A stretch of DNA of 64,000 nucleotides. Origin: Legionella sp. PC1000 (GTDB lineage: Bacteria > Pseudomonadota > Gammaproteobacteria > Legionellales > Legionellaceae). The DNA is taken from NCBI RefSeq assembly GCF_014109805.1, contig NZ_CP059400.1, positions 342,001 to 406,000 on the forward strand, in the 5' to 3' direction. Shown piece after piece: positions 1 through 8,219 of this stretch. The notes beneath the pieces were generated by a model. The model saw nothing but the letters and a program-made list of their open reading frames with translations. It searched no databases and was not told the DNA's origin. Numbering within the stretch: position 1 is the first letter of the stretch; each line of letters begins with the position of its first letter. The position numbers were made by a program, and so were the translations under genes.

Positions 1-2219
1 CTTCAGACGGAAAAAGTTTGCTGCCTACGGATCCTACTGCGGGAAATAATGTGACACTTGGAAATAATACGCTAACTCCTGCAGAGATTGCCGCAACCCA
101 GATGTCGCGAGCGATTGCAGTCCAGCAAATGTATTCGGATTTATCTACAGTCGCTCGAGTTATAGTGGGTAATGATCCGCAAATGTCAACAACGAGTAAC
201 CCCAACGCGTCTAAATTTTCTCCAGTTGCGACGCAGCAATTTGGTGTGCCCTATAAACAAGATGGAACGATATGTAGTACTTATTCTTCAAAGATAGCTG
301 GTGATACGGAGAATAAGGATGGGAATTTATGTCTTACTTGGGGGCCCGTGCCGGGATCTGCAGTTGGGGGGACGCTGTTTAATGGTAATGAGTTAACTAA
401 TGCGATCAATGATTATAATGGTATTATGATGCCAACAGTCAACCTGGCGCGTCTAATCCAAAACGCTGGAACTATGCAGAAATCCACTGACTTTATCAAT
501 AAAGCTGAGACTCAGGGATGGATTATGGCTGGTGCGTACTTCTTTAATTTGGTAGCGATTCAGGGATCATCGGGTACCATCGCAAATGCAGGCCAAGTGG
601 ATGCGGACTCTGGATTGAATGAAAGTACCTTTAGTCCCGAGGCAATAACGAGCCCGTTTGTCCCTAGCAGTGATGGTAAAACGATTACCTGTGACAAAGG
701 AAGTATGACCGATAAAAATAAAGACTTTACTCAATTATGTAAATGGTTTGGTCAAGATAATACCCAAGTACTGCAAGTACAGGCTTTAATTACAGCAGAT
801 ACAAAGAACGCACCAAAGAAGAAGGATCCGCTGAATGTAAAAAGTGGTTCAGAATCATCTACAGTTTGGGGTTTTCTTAACAACTCACTTATGATGTCAA
901 CTCCTGGTCAACCAGGGATTAAGCCACTGACTTTTGCTAACACAATTAATTTTAGTGTGAATACATCGTTATACCGATTAGAAAGACAAAACTTCTCTTG
1001 CGGTGAAGTCAAACCGTTCTTCTCTATTTGTCTGGGACAAATACTCGGAAATATATTTTATAATATTATTTTAGTGACTATATATAACCTGTTTCTTGAT
1101 ATCTTTGGTCAGATTATCAATAGTGTAGTAATGGCGTTCCTGATGATTCCATTGCAAGGAATGGCGACAATCTTTCAACAGGGCCTACAAATTATCGCGC
1201 AGCCTGGAGTAAACCCAGTAGTTGCTTTGGCAAATATGGGCAACGAGTACATCAATTTTGCCGGTAACTTATGGATGCTCTTGTTGAATATGGCTGTATC
1301 CAGCGCATTAATCCCTGTATTTGGTATCTTTATTTTCGCTATGATGTCTTTGGCAATGCCGCTTGTGATCGCCTGGGTAGGTGTCATGGTGAGCGTAGGA
1401 TTTACCACAGCTTATTATATTCCAATCTTGCCCTATATGATTTTCACCTTTGGTGCATTGGGTTGGTTAATTTCGGTAATCGAAGCAATGGTCGCAGCCC
1501 CTATTGTTGCCTTGGGTGTAACTCATCCGGAAGGGCATGAGGCTTTTGGTAAGGGTGAAGCTGCGATCATGATCTTGGTGAATGTATTCCTTAGACCTTC
1601 CATGATGATTATTGGCTATATTACAGCCATAGCATTATCCTATGTGGGGGTATGGGTTTTAAATGCTGGATACGATCAAGCTATCGCATTTATCCAACAG
1701 GAAAATAAAGATGCAGCTAAACTCGCGGGTGGAGTCTGGTCCTATGGAGGTTCGGATGCAGCTTCTGGTACGGGCGGATATACGGATTGGGCTGGGATTT
1801 ATGCATTCTTCTTCTCTATATTGACCTATACCACTTTGTATTTAGTAATCATACAAAAAGCATTTACCTTGATTTCTTATTTGCCGGACAAAGTCTTACG
1901 GTGGATAGGTGGTACTCCTGAAAGCATAGGTCAAGAAACGGCACAATGGGGTGAGGAAGTAAAAGGTAAAACTCAAGAAGCAGGTAAGGAAACTCAGGGA
2001 GCGCAAGGCCAAATTGATAAGACTCTTGGCGGATATGGCGCGAAAGGTGTTGGCATGATTAAAGGTGCTCTGGGTAAAGCTGGTGGCGGTGGGAACGTTA
2101 CTGCTCAAGGTAATGCTTCGAAAAGCGATAATAAGGATACTGAAGGTGGCCAGACCCCTCCAAAAAAAAAGGGTGACTTAGGTGGCGGTTCTAAGCCTCC
2201 TCCTGAGGTAGTTAAGTAA
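1..2219 (+). CDS. dotA: DotA, Dot/Icm type IVB secretion polytopic membrane protein (5' partial)
   Basis: The reading frame is open from the left edge, so this is the C-terminal part of a longer protein. DotA of L. pneumophila is about 1050 residues; roughly 738 are present here. DotA is a polytopic inner-membrane protein of the Dot/Icm system that delivers effectors into host cells. The sequence shows a polar region (first ~330 residues), then hydrophobic helices near residues 345-375, 415-500, 520-555 and 595-625. It ends in a polar tail of about 90 residues rich in Gly, Gln and Lys. The first available start in the window (TTG at 18) is internal. A strong hairpin terminator follows directly. 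Family assignment rests on overall sequence recognition and on the dotB/C/D genes nearby. Confidence 0.93.
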   Translation, partial: SDGKSLLPTDPTAGNNVTLGNNTLTPAEIAATQMSRAIAVQQMYSDLSTVARVIVGNDPQMSTTSNPNASKFSPVATQQFGVPYKQDGTICSTYSSKIAGDTENKDGNLCLTWGPVPGSAVGGTLFNGNELTNAINDYNGIMMPTVNLARLIQNAGTMQKSTDFINKAETQGWIMAGAYFFNLVAIQGSSGTIANAGQVDADSGLNESTFSPEAITSPFVPSSDGKTITCDKGSMTDKNKDFTQLCKWFGQDNTQVLQVQALITADTKNAPKKKDPLNVKSGSESSTVWGFLNNSLMMSTPGQPGIKPLTFANTINFSVNTSLYRLERQNFSCGEVKPFFSICLGQILGNIFYNIILVTIYNLFLDIFGQIINSVVMAFLMIPLQGMATIFQQGLQIIAQPGVNPVVALANMGNEYINFAGNLWMLLLNMAVSSALIPVFGIFIFAMMSLAMPLVIAWVGVMVSVGFTTAYYIPILPYMIFTFGALGWLISVIEAMVAAPIVALGVTHPEGHEAFGKGEAAIMILVNVFLRPSMMIIGYITAIALSYVGVWVLNAGYDQAIAFIQQENKDAAKLAGGVWSYGGSDAASGTGGYTDWAGIYAFFFSILTYTTLYLVIIQKAFTLISYLPDKVLRWIGGTPESIGQETAQWGEEVKGKTQEAGKETQGAQGQIDKTLGGYGAKGVGMIKGALGKAGGGGNVTAQGNASKSDNKDTEGGQTPPKKKGDLGGGSKPPPEVVK

Positions 2220-2220
2220 A

Positions 2221-2262
2221 AGGAAGAAGCATCAACATACACGTTGATGCTTCTTCCTTTTC
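2221..2262 (+). terminator. Rho-independent terminator of dotA
   Basis: A 16-bp perfect stem (2221-2236 with 2243-2258) surrounds a 6-nt loop, starts one base after the dotA stop codon and is followed by a short T run. It separates dotA from the downstream ORF. Confidence 0.9.
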
Positions 2263-2281
2263 AAAAAGATCTAAATTGTAG

Positions 2282-2287
2282 TATAAT
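2282..2287 (+). promoter_or_regulatory. Possible -10 box for the effector-like ORF
   Basis: TATAAT lies 35 nt before the ATG at 2322, downstream of the dotA terminator. No convincing -35 box is visible. The ORF needs its own promoter because the terminator isolates it from dotA. Confidence 0.4.
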
Positions 2288-2321
2288 TGTATTTAAAATA
2301 AACACTTAGCCGGTTTACATT

Positions 2322-3650
2322 ATGCCTGAATTATCTGCTCCTAAAAGTACTATAATCAGCCAATCAGAAATGGCTGAAGATAAACTTAAAGAAGCTTCGC
2401 AAAAAGCCAAAATGAATGAGGAACGATTTATACAAGAGTTGTTTCTTTTCTTGCAAAAGATGCTCGATCCAAAGTTAAAGCAGGAAATTGATCCTAAAGA
2501 GTTACCTGATCTTCTTGAAAAGGGTGGCTATCAAGACCTTCCAACTGCTTTAAACAGCGCAAAAAATGCTCGTGGGCAGACACCATTGGTGCAAGCATTG
2601 CAAAATCAGGATTTCCCAATGGCAAGGGTCTTACTTGATTTTGGAGCAGAGTATGATTCCCTGGCAAGAGAAGAATATGATATTGCAATACGGAGCGAAC
2701 GGGGTCGAAAGTCAGGTGATCTGATTACTCCTCCTAAGGACTATATTCAGTCAGAACCAGAGAAATTGCATACAGTTAAAGAGTTTGGTCTCATACTGGG
2801 TCTAGAGATAACCAGCGTAGATGGTACTTCTTCACAACGTGCGCATGTAGGACCTACATATCAATTGATGACTGATGCAGTTAAGGATTACGGCCAGGGT
2901 CGCACTGAGGATCCAGCGAAAGGTGATTTCAAGCAAATTTCAGAGGCTTTTGCTTTTGCAAATAAAGCCGCTAAATATCAATACAGTACTCCAGAAGGAA
3001 GTCCTGAAGCTGGAAAGGAACTGAGTCAACGAATACAAGAAGGAAAAGTAACCAGCGTCCCTATTAATTGTACAGGTCACGCGATGGGTTTATCTTTTGT
3101 ACCTGTCGAAGGAAACCCTGATAAGACTTATTTAGTATTTACAAATCGTGGGGAAGGTGCTCGTCGAGGAGAGCATGGAACTCGAATCTATGAGGTAGAC
3201 ACGAAGGATATTACGCCAGATTTTATAAATAATGTAATGAGTGGCCATGACAAGGGACACTCACATGCGCAAGTTATGAAACAAATTGATCAGGTTACTC
3301 AAAACAAAGCTCCAGTATGTATCATCGAGCAAAAACCACAAAAATATGATAATTGTACGGTAGCGAATACGCGCGCGAATATTCATGGAGTTCTTCTCTG
3401 CCAGGAAGCAAATCGCAAAGGCGGCTTTAAGAATGTGGATCAAAAAACAAAAGAAGAAGTAAAAGGTCGCTACAAAGAATTTACCGATGATATGCGAAGT
3501 AAAAAAGTCCAACAACTGGATAAAGCATTAGAGAAAAACCCAGAAGATCCAGACCTAAAAGCTCTGAAAAAAGCGTATATGGATAAACCCAAAAGTAAAC
3601 CTGCAGTTGTTGAAAAATCTGAAGAATCGATTAATATGCGTTCGCCCTAA
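2322..3650 (+). CDS. Effector-like protein with an ankyrin-like repeat and possible CE-clan-like C-terminal domain
   Basis: I do not recognise a named homologue. The 442-residue protein has no signal peptide or membrane helix, is rich in Lys and Glu, and has one ankyrin-like segment at about residues 83-115 (TPLVQAL...ARVLLDFGA). The region 245-360 has a His in a hydrophobic strand (His253, GHAMGLSFV), an Asn in the next strand (Asn275, LVFTNRG) and a Gln-x4-Cys block (Gln340...Cys345, QKYDNCTVANT). This order resembles CE-clan cysteine peptidases and YopJ-type acetyltransferases. The tail (380-442) is charged and predicted helical, ending in a short Glu/Ser stretch as in many Dot/Icm substrates. 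Being next to dotA behind a terminator supports an independent transcript. The Shine-Dalgarno is weak. Effector status is inferred. Confidence 0.6.
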   Translation: MPELSAPKSTIISQSEMAEDKLKEASQKAKMNEERFIQELFLFLQKMLDPKLKQEIDPKELPDLLEKGGYQDLPTALNSAKNARGQTPLVQALQNQDFPMARVLLDFGAEYDSLAREEYDIAIRSERGRKSGDLITPPKDYIQSEPEKLHTVKEFGLILGLEITSVDGTSSQRAHVGPTYQLMTDAVKDYGQGRTEDPAKGDFKQISEAFAFANKAAKYQYSTPEGSPEAGKELSQRIQEGKVTSVPINCTGHAMGLSFVPVEGNPDKTYLVFTNRGEGARRGEHGTRIYEVDTKDITPDFINNVMSGHDKGHSHAQVMKQIDQVTQNKAPVCIIEQKPQKYDNCTVANTRANIHGVLLCQEANRKGGFKNVDQKTKEEVKGRYKEFTDDMRSKKVQQLDKALEKNPEDPDLKALKKAYMDKPKSKPAVVEKSEESINMRSP

Positions 3651-3776
3651 ATAGGGGATACAATCTTTTCCTTTCGTGTAAGTCATGGGAAATCTTTATC
3701 CTAAGTTCGATATAAAAGGCATTTCCATTTTTAAGTTGAACTCACGTGAATAAAACAGCTGACATTCTCAAATGGT

Positions 3777-4649
3777 TCATTTAGATTCGTAGCTTGTAGT
3801 TGCGAGATCAGAAATCCCACGGATAAATTCTGACATTTCAATTGGCTCTTGACCTATCTTTAATGAACTACGCACAAAATTTGCTGCCTCTAACACATGA
3901 TCAAGGCTGTATTTTTTTAGTTGTATTGAATGTAAATAAGCAACAAAAAATTCTGTTTTTAAATTACCAGTACCTTTGCCCATGCCCGCAAGAGATGCAT
4001 CAATAAAGCGAACTCCCGAACTCATTGCCGCCAAGGCATTAGCTTGTGCAAGCCCAAGGTTGTCATGGGCATGAAATCCAAAGGGGAACGGATAATTATT
4101 AATGTATTTCTCATAAATTTCTTTGATGCGCGTGGGGGTTAAACTGCCATTTGAGTCAGCGAAATAAATGATATCTGGTGCAAACTCACTTATCGTTTTG
4201 ATTGAATCATCAAGTTCATTTTCTCTGTAGCAAGAAATATTCATAAAATTAACTGAAACATCCATGTTTGCATTTTTTAGCATTTTTATTTTAGGCAAGG
4301 CAGATGCAAGTTCGTTTTTAGCAATGCAAAGCCTTACTAAATCGACGCCGCATTCTTTTAATTCAATAAGATCGCTCTGAGTGAGGTTATTTGGAAAAAC
4401 CATAACCACCATTTTTGCTTTTTGAATCAAAGAACGACAAAGAAGTAGATAATCTTTGGCACACCATCCGGCTCTCCCTACCTGGGTGGGTACTAAAGTT
4501 CCATTGCGATAGCCAATTTCAATATATTCAATGCCTGAGTTATCTAGAGATACAAGAATTTTTTCTAATTGAGCATCTTCGAAATTAAAATTAGTTCGAT
4601 GGCCTCCGTCTCTCAACGAAGCATCTAAAAGCATTATAGAGTCGTTCAT
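3777..4649 (-). CDS. HMGL-like (DRE-TIM) aldolase family protein
   Basis: The protein (290 residues from the chosen start) belongs to the DRE-TIM metallolyase family, which includes HMG-CoA lyase, isopropylmalate synthase and 4-hydroxy-2-oxovalerate aldolase. Near the N-terminus is LDASLRDGGHR, the family's D-x-x-LRDG signature. Further on is FGFHAHDNLGL, with the HxH metal ligands. The ORF is open upstream to 4763, but those 38 residues (YISIVLYRLCVIF...) look like untranslated leader. The ATG at 4649 is followed directly by the conserved first strand, so I chose it. It reads in the same direction as dotDCB, 143 nt after dotB. Substrate is unknown; it lacks an obvious partner dehydrogenase or thiolase. 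It may be accessory metabolism inserted into the Dot region. Confidence 0.8.
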   Translation of the reverse strand: MNDSIMLLDASLRDGGHRTNFNFEDAQLEKILVSLDNSGIEYIEIGYRNGTLVPTQVGRAGWCAKDYLLLCRSLIQKAKMVVMVFPNNLTQSDLIELKECGVDLVRLCIAKNELASALPKIKMLKNANMDVSVNFMNISCYRENELDDSIKTISEFAPDIIYFADSNGSLTPTRIKEIYEKYINNYPFPFGFHAHDNLGLAQANALAAMSSGVRFIDASLAGMGKGTGNLKTEFFVAYLHSIQLKKYSLDHVLEAANFVRSSLKIGQEPIEMSEFIRGISDLATTSYESK

Positions 4650-4792
4650 TATAATTCCCAAGAGGTAACAAAAATCATACCTTCTTTTAAAATTATAGCT
4701 AAAAATAACGCATAACCGATAAAGAACAATAGATATGTATAAAAAGTTGGTGTAATTTCTCAAAAGGAGGGCGGATAAAAAAAATTTTGAAT

Positions 4793-5929
4793 TTATTGCT
4801 GGTATTCTTTGGCCCCAGCAATAATTAATTTGTACACCCGCTCGCTGATAATACCCTGCTCAAATTTTGCTTTTGCATCCCAAGTCATAAGTTGACCTTT
4901 TTGTCGCACTAATTTACGTGTAGCAGAGGTTACATCGTTAGGATCACTTTCAAGTAAAATATCTCGAACCTCTTCATCAAAAACTAAATATTCTCTAAGT
5001 GCCACCCTTTTTTCGTCTATGGTAGGTACAAGCTTTTGCCAAATACATAGCCTAATTGTCTCTAAAATATCAATCGTTCTTCCTAAGCGCTCTTCACCAG
5101 CGAACGAAGTAACAAGACGCCGCATGGTTTCAGCAACACCTGAAGTATGCAAGGTTGTATACACTGGGTGTCCTGTAAGTGCTGCTTCCAATGCGGCACT
5201 AATTGTTTCTGCATCCCTACACTCACCTACCATGATTAAACGAGGTTTACGACGTAAAGCATTTCTCACCCCATCAGCAAAGCTTGGCAAGTGGCGAGGA
5301 ATTTCTGATTGGCTAACCACTGCGGATATAGTTTCAATTTCATCATAAACAAATTCAATAGGGGATTCATAGGTCAAAACTTTACGGTTCGAATCCTCTG
5401 TTTCGATTAAGTCGCGAATAATCGAGGCCAACAAAGTTGATTTCCCTGAACCTGTTGCGCCCGTAATAAAGACGACACCTTCTTGCGGTGCAATTGCTTC
5501 AAGCACATTATCAGGTAGATTCATGGTCTCAAGTCTAGGAGGGGTTGTAGGAATAGTTCTGAGCGTAATCTGAATCGCATCATGGCCTTCTACAAGACAT
5601 GCCGTCCCATTGACCCGGTAGCGATATCTAACCCCACGATTAGGGCGGAATTCATAGTGGGTATCAATGTCTTTACCTGAAAGAAGCTGGGTTGTCGCAT
5701 TGGGTCCGTATATCGCATTAATTAAATCACCGAGCTCTGTATTAGATAAACGCCGGTTGGTAATGCGTAATAGTTTTCCATAAACCTCTGCATAAATAGG
5801 CTCACCCGTTTGGATGGTAATGTCAGAAGCATTTAAACGTTCAGTATGCTCCAACATTTTATCCATGAAAAGCGGAGTAAAACGTGTTGGCTCATCGGGC
5901 ATTAAATGTATATGTGAATTATTGTTCAT
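4793..5929 (-). CDS. dotB: DotB, Dot/Icm cytoplasmic ATPase
   Basis: DotB is the PilT/VirB11-like hexameric ATPase that powers Dot/Icm substrate transfer at the cytoplasmic face of the inner membrane. The sequence shows an N-terminal PAS-like half, the Walker A motif GATGSGKST in the middle (near residue 160), a Walker B region with LIMVGECRD, and the His-containing GHPVYTTLHTSG block typical of secretion ATPases. At 378 residues it matches the L. pneumophila protein (377), with near-identical stretches as I remember them. It is the third gene of dotD-dotC-dotB, starting 5 nt after the dotC stop, so translational coupling is likely. Confidence 0.97.
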   Translation of the reverse strand: MNNNSHIHLMPDEPTRFTPLFMDKMLEHTERLNASDITIQTGEPIYAEVYGKLLRITNRRLSNTELGDLINAIYGPNATTQLLSGKDIDTHYEFRPNRGVRYRYRVNGTACLVEGHDAIQITLRTIPTTPPRLETMNLPDNVLEAIAPQEGVVFITGATGSGKSTLLASIIRDLIETEDSNRKVLTYESPIEFVYDEIETISAVVSQSEIPRHLPSFADGVRNALRRKPRLIMVGECRDAETISAALEAALTGHPVYTTLHTSGVAETMRRLVTSFAGEERLGRTIDILETIRLCIWQKLVPTIDEKRVALREYLVFDEEVRDILLESDPNDVTSATRKLVRQKGQLMTWDAKAKFEQGIISERVYKLIIAGAKEYQQ

Positions 5930-5934
5930 ACTTC

Positions 5935-6867
5935 CTATTGGCGAATTCTGTTGTTATCGTTAACTGGAGCAATCGTAGGCTGCCAGGATTTATCTGTTAT
6001 TATAATTTTAGAACGATTTGCCAATTTTTCCATATGTTTGAACTGTTCAAGAGCATTTTCATCCTTAGATACCGCTGCCCGCCATTGTTCGCTATTCACA
6101 TTCAGACCAGGTAACGCAGTAATTCTTAATACTCTATCATCAATATGAATTTCGGAAGCATCGCCTGTTACACCCAAGTCTGTATGAGAGACATAGGGAG
6201 GAGAAATCATATTCATGGCTAATAATTTTCTATACAGGATCATTCCGCCAAAATCTTCTTTAATGCGGGCTATATTTTCCTCAAGAATGGTATTCGCTTG
6301 ATCAACGCCATTTTTCCAGCCCTTTGCTACATAAATGCACCATATTTTTTTCTCTGTCTTGGTCTTAGGTAACAAGGTATAGTGAGGATATTCCGGTTTT
6401 ACATAGTCCAACCATAAGTATTGCCGCCAAGTTGGAGGAGTTGTTACAAAATGAGCCTGTTTTGCAACTTTATAGGTACGATCGGAAATACGAATGGTTT
6501 GCGCATCAGCAAGATTAAGTGTATTTCTTCCTTCTAACAGTACTGGAGGTAAGATATTATGTTCCAAAATCAGGGAATTAAAGTCATAAATGGCATCGAG
6601 TCTGCGTGATTGCCTTATAAGATGCTCATCAATAATTTTGGCTCGATTCGCAAGGCCTGCTTGAGCGCCAAGACTTAAAGCAGTTTCTTTCAAGGCAATT
6701 TGACGAATTTTACCTCTTTGCCTTTTATTTCTGTCCTTTACATTCACATTGGCCATAGCTTGCAGTCCTGCTAATGAGCTCGTATCACCCATATATTTCC
6801 GTGAGTGACATGCAAGCAGTGAAGCAGACAATACAATAACTATTAAGCTACGAATAAATTTTGGCAT
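5935..6867 (-). CDS. dotC: DotC, Dot/Icm core complex lipoprotein
   Basis: DotC is an outer-membrane lipoprotein of the Dot/Icm core complex; with DotD it targets DotH to the outer membrane. The N-terminus is a lipoprotein signal peptide with lipobox LLAC (Cys at about residue 19). The 310-residue length fits the family. The start overlaps the end of dotD by 20 nt, and dotB follows 5 nt after the stop. The operon order dotD-dotC-dotB is the conserved one. No truncation is seen. Confidence 0.95.
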   Translation of the reverse strand: MPKFIRSLIVIVLSASLLACHSRKYMGDTSSLAGLQAMANVNVKDRNKRQRGKIRQIALKETALSLGAQAGLANRAKIIDEHLIRQSRRLDAIYDFNSLILEHNILPPVLLEGRNTLNLADAQTIRISDRTYKVAKQAHFVTTPPTWRQYLWLDYVKPEYPHYTLLPKTKTEKKIWCIYVAKGWKNGVDQANTILEENIARIKEDFGGMILYRKLLAMNMISPPYVSHTDLGVTGDASEIHIDDRVLRITALPGLNVNSEQWRAAVSKDENALEQFKHMEKLANRSKIIITDKSWQPTIAPVNDNNRIRQ

Positions 6868-7336
6868 AGCGTAATTCTACAACCTGACTGTTAGGGTAAA
6901 CGTGAATATAGGCTTTTTTACCAGCTTGGTAATCAATATCACGCAGGATTTCAGCTAAACTTTCATCTTTAATGTTAAGACTAATTAAAACCGGAACGGA
7001 AGGTACTTTTCCTAAAACACGAAGTCTGAAGTGAGCTGATTTGGCAATACGAGCGGTTAATTCTTCAATAGGCCCCGACCAATCCACACTTGCCCTGGCT
7101 TGTAAGTTATACGAGTTCGGGATCGTGAGTGCGTTATCTACAGGTGGCGGTAGAATTACTTTTTCAATTCGTGCCATTTCATGCATGGAATCGCTTACAG
7201 ATACAGCTGCTTCTGCTAATTTAATCGTAGCATCATCACTAGGATTGTTTACTGGTGGTTTTTTAAAGAGTACTCCATGTTTACAACCCACAAGCAGGAC
7301 TGAGGCAATAAATAGCATGAGAAGCTTGTTGTTCAT
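6848..7336 (-). CDS. dotD: DotD, Dot/Icm core complex lipoprotein
   Basis: DotD is a small outer-membrane lipoprotein with a secretin N0-like periplasmic fold that works with DotC and DotH. The N-terminus is a signal peptide with lipobox LVGC (Cys at about residue 18). The C-terminal half (ELTARIAKSAHFRLRVLG...) fits the N0-like domain. Length (162) agrees with the L. pneumophila protein. It is the first gene of the operon, so the promoter should lie in 7337-7500. Confidence 0.95.
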   Translation of the reverse strand: MNNKLLMLFIASVLLVGCKHGVLFKKPPVNNPSDDATIKLAEAAVSVSDSMHEMARIEKVILPPPVDNALTIPNSYNLQARASVDWSGPIEELTARIAKSAHFRLRVLGKVPSVPVLISLNIKDESLAEILRDIDYQAGKKAYIHVYPNSQVVELRYAKIYS

Positions 7337-7520
7337 TCAATGTTCTTTAATGTCTGAGAATATTCGTTTGATTGAAACAGGAGCTAGGCTCCTTGTCAAG
7401 TCTATGGAAGAGGAATTGTATGAATTTGAATGGAAATGGTTTTAGAGAATTCATGCTTTAATTCAAGCGAAACTGAGAATTCTCTACAATTAATTTAGAT
7501 TTTGCTGCCCAGACTAAGGG

Positions 7521-7653
7521 CTGTTTACATTTCTACTATCTTGGCTAAAATCGTTTGATTTTCTGTGCTACGATGCTCACATACTTCATGTATGCTGCGC
7601 TTCGGTGCTCGAAAATCAAACGATTTTGACTCAAGCTAGCGAAATGTAAACAG
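7521..7653. repeat. Nested inverted-repeat element, copy A of a dispersed intergenic family
   Basis: Two perfect nested inverted repeats are visible: an outer 13-bp pair (7521-7533 with 7641-7653) and an inner 17-bp pair (7547-7563 with 7611-7627). They enclose a 47-nt core containing GCTCACATACTTCATGTATG and then CTGCGCTT. Related cores occur at 21713-21741 and 52943-52971. The left half is also similar to copy C over about 80 bp. The element fills most of the 334-nt gap between dotD and rsmD; the rest of that gap shows no gene. Confidence 0.85.
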
Positions 7654-7670
7654 TCCTTATATGATTAAAA

Positions 7671-8219
7671 TTAAATTAATTTTTCAAATAATGAATAGAC
7701 AACTTGTCCTGCTTGTTTCTGTTTCATTTGTCGCCAATGTTTTTCATCCAACTGAATTACACCTGGTGATTCTAAATAAACAAGCCCTCCAGGTTTGAGT
7801 ATGTTACTTTGCGTCATATTCGAAATACATTGAGGGAGATAGTTTTGCGCAAAAGGAGGGTCCAGAAAAATAATATCAAACTCTTCCTGTTTGTGCTGCA
7901 GATACTGTACTGCGTCTGTCTGTAGGAGTTTAAGTTTTGGGCTGTTAAACGAAGCGATTATTTTTTGTAAATGAGCATAAGCTTTAGGTGATTGTTCAAG
8001 AAAAACAACTCGCGCAGCTCCTCTGGAAAATGCTTCCAGACCCAAAGCCCCGCTGCCTGCAAAAGCATCCAGGCAGCGTGCTTCTCTGATGTCATGCATG
8101 AGCCAGTTAAATAAAGTCTCACGCACACGATCCGGGGTGGGGCGCAAACCCTCTACATCGGGAAAATGCAATTTTTTTCCACGATATAAACCTCCTATAA
8201 TGCGAACGATCTGTTTCAC
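7671..8219 (-). CDS. rsmD: 16S rRNA (guanine966-N2)-methyltransferase RsmD
   Basis: RsmD methylates G966 of 16S rRNA in the assembled 30S subunit. Visible features are the N-terminal GGLYRGKKL and RPTPDRVRETLFNWL motifs, the SAM-binding LDAFAGSGALGLEAFSRGA, and the catalytic DPPF tetrapeptide in FLDPPFA. At 182 residues it is the normal size. The start overlaps the stop of the upstream M16 gene by 4 nt (ATGA-type coupling), so it is the last gene of a three-gene operon. Confidence 0.96.
   Translation of the reverse strand: MKQIVRIIGGLYRGKKLHFPDVEGLRPTPDRVRETLFNWLMHDIREARCLDAFAGSGALGLEAFSRGAARVVFLEQSPKAYAHLQKIIASFNSPKLKLLQTDAVQYLQHKQEEFDIIFLDPPFAQNYLPQCISNMTQSNILKPGGLVYLESPGVIQLDEKHWRQMKQKQAGQVVYSLFEKLI

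Noticed and set aside
4650..4763. N-terminal extension of the aldolase ORF
   Set aside because: The extra 38 residues are a hydrophobic run with no family similarity; the conserved protein starts at 4649.
7041..7445. 134-residue ORF on the + strand over dotD
   Set aside because: It is antisense to dotD and dotD upstream DNA, with no ribosome site or family match.
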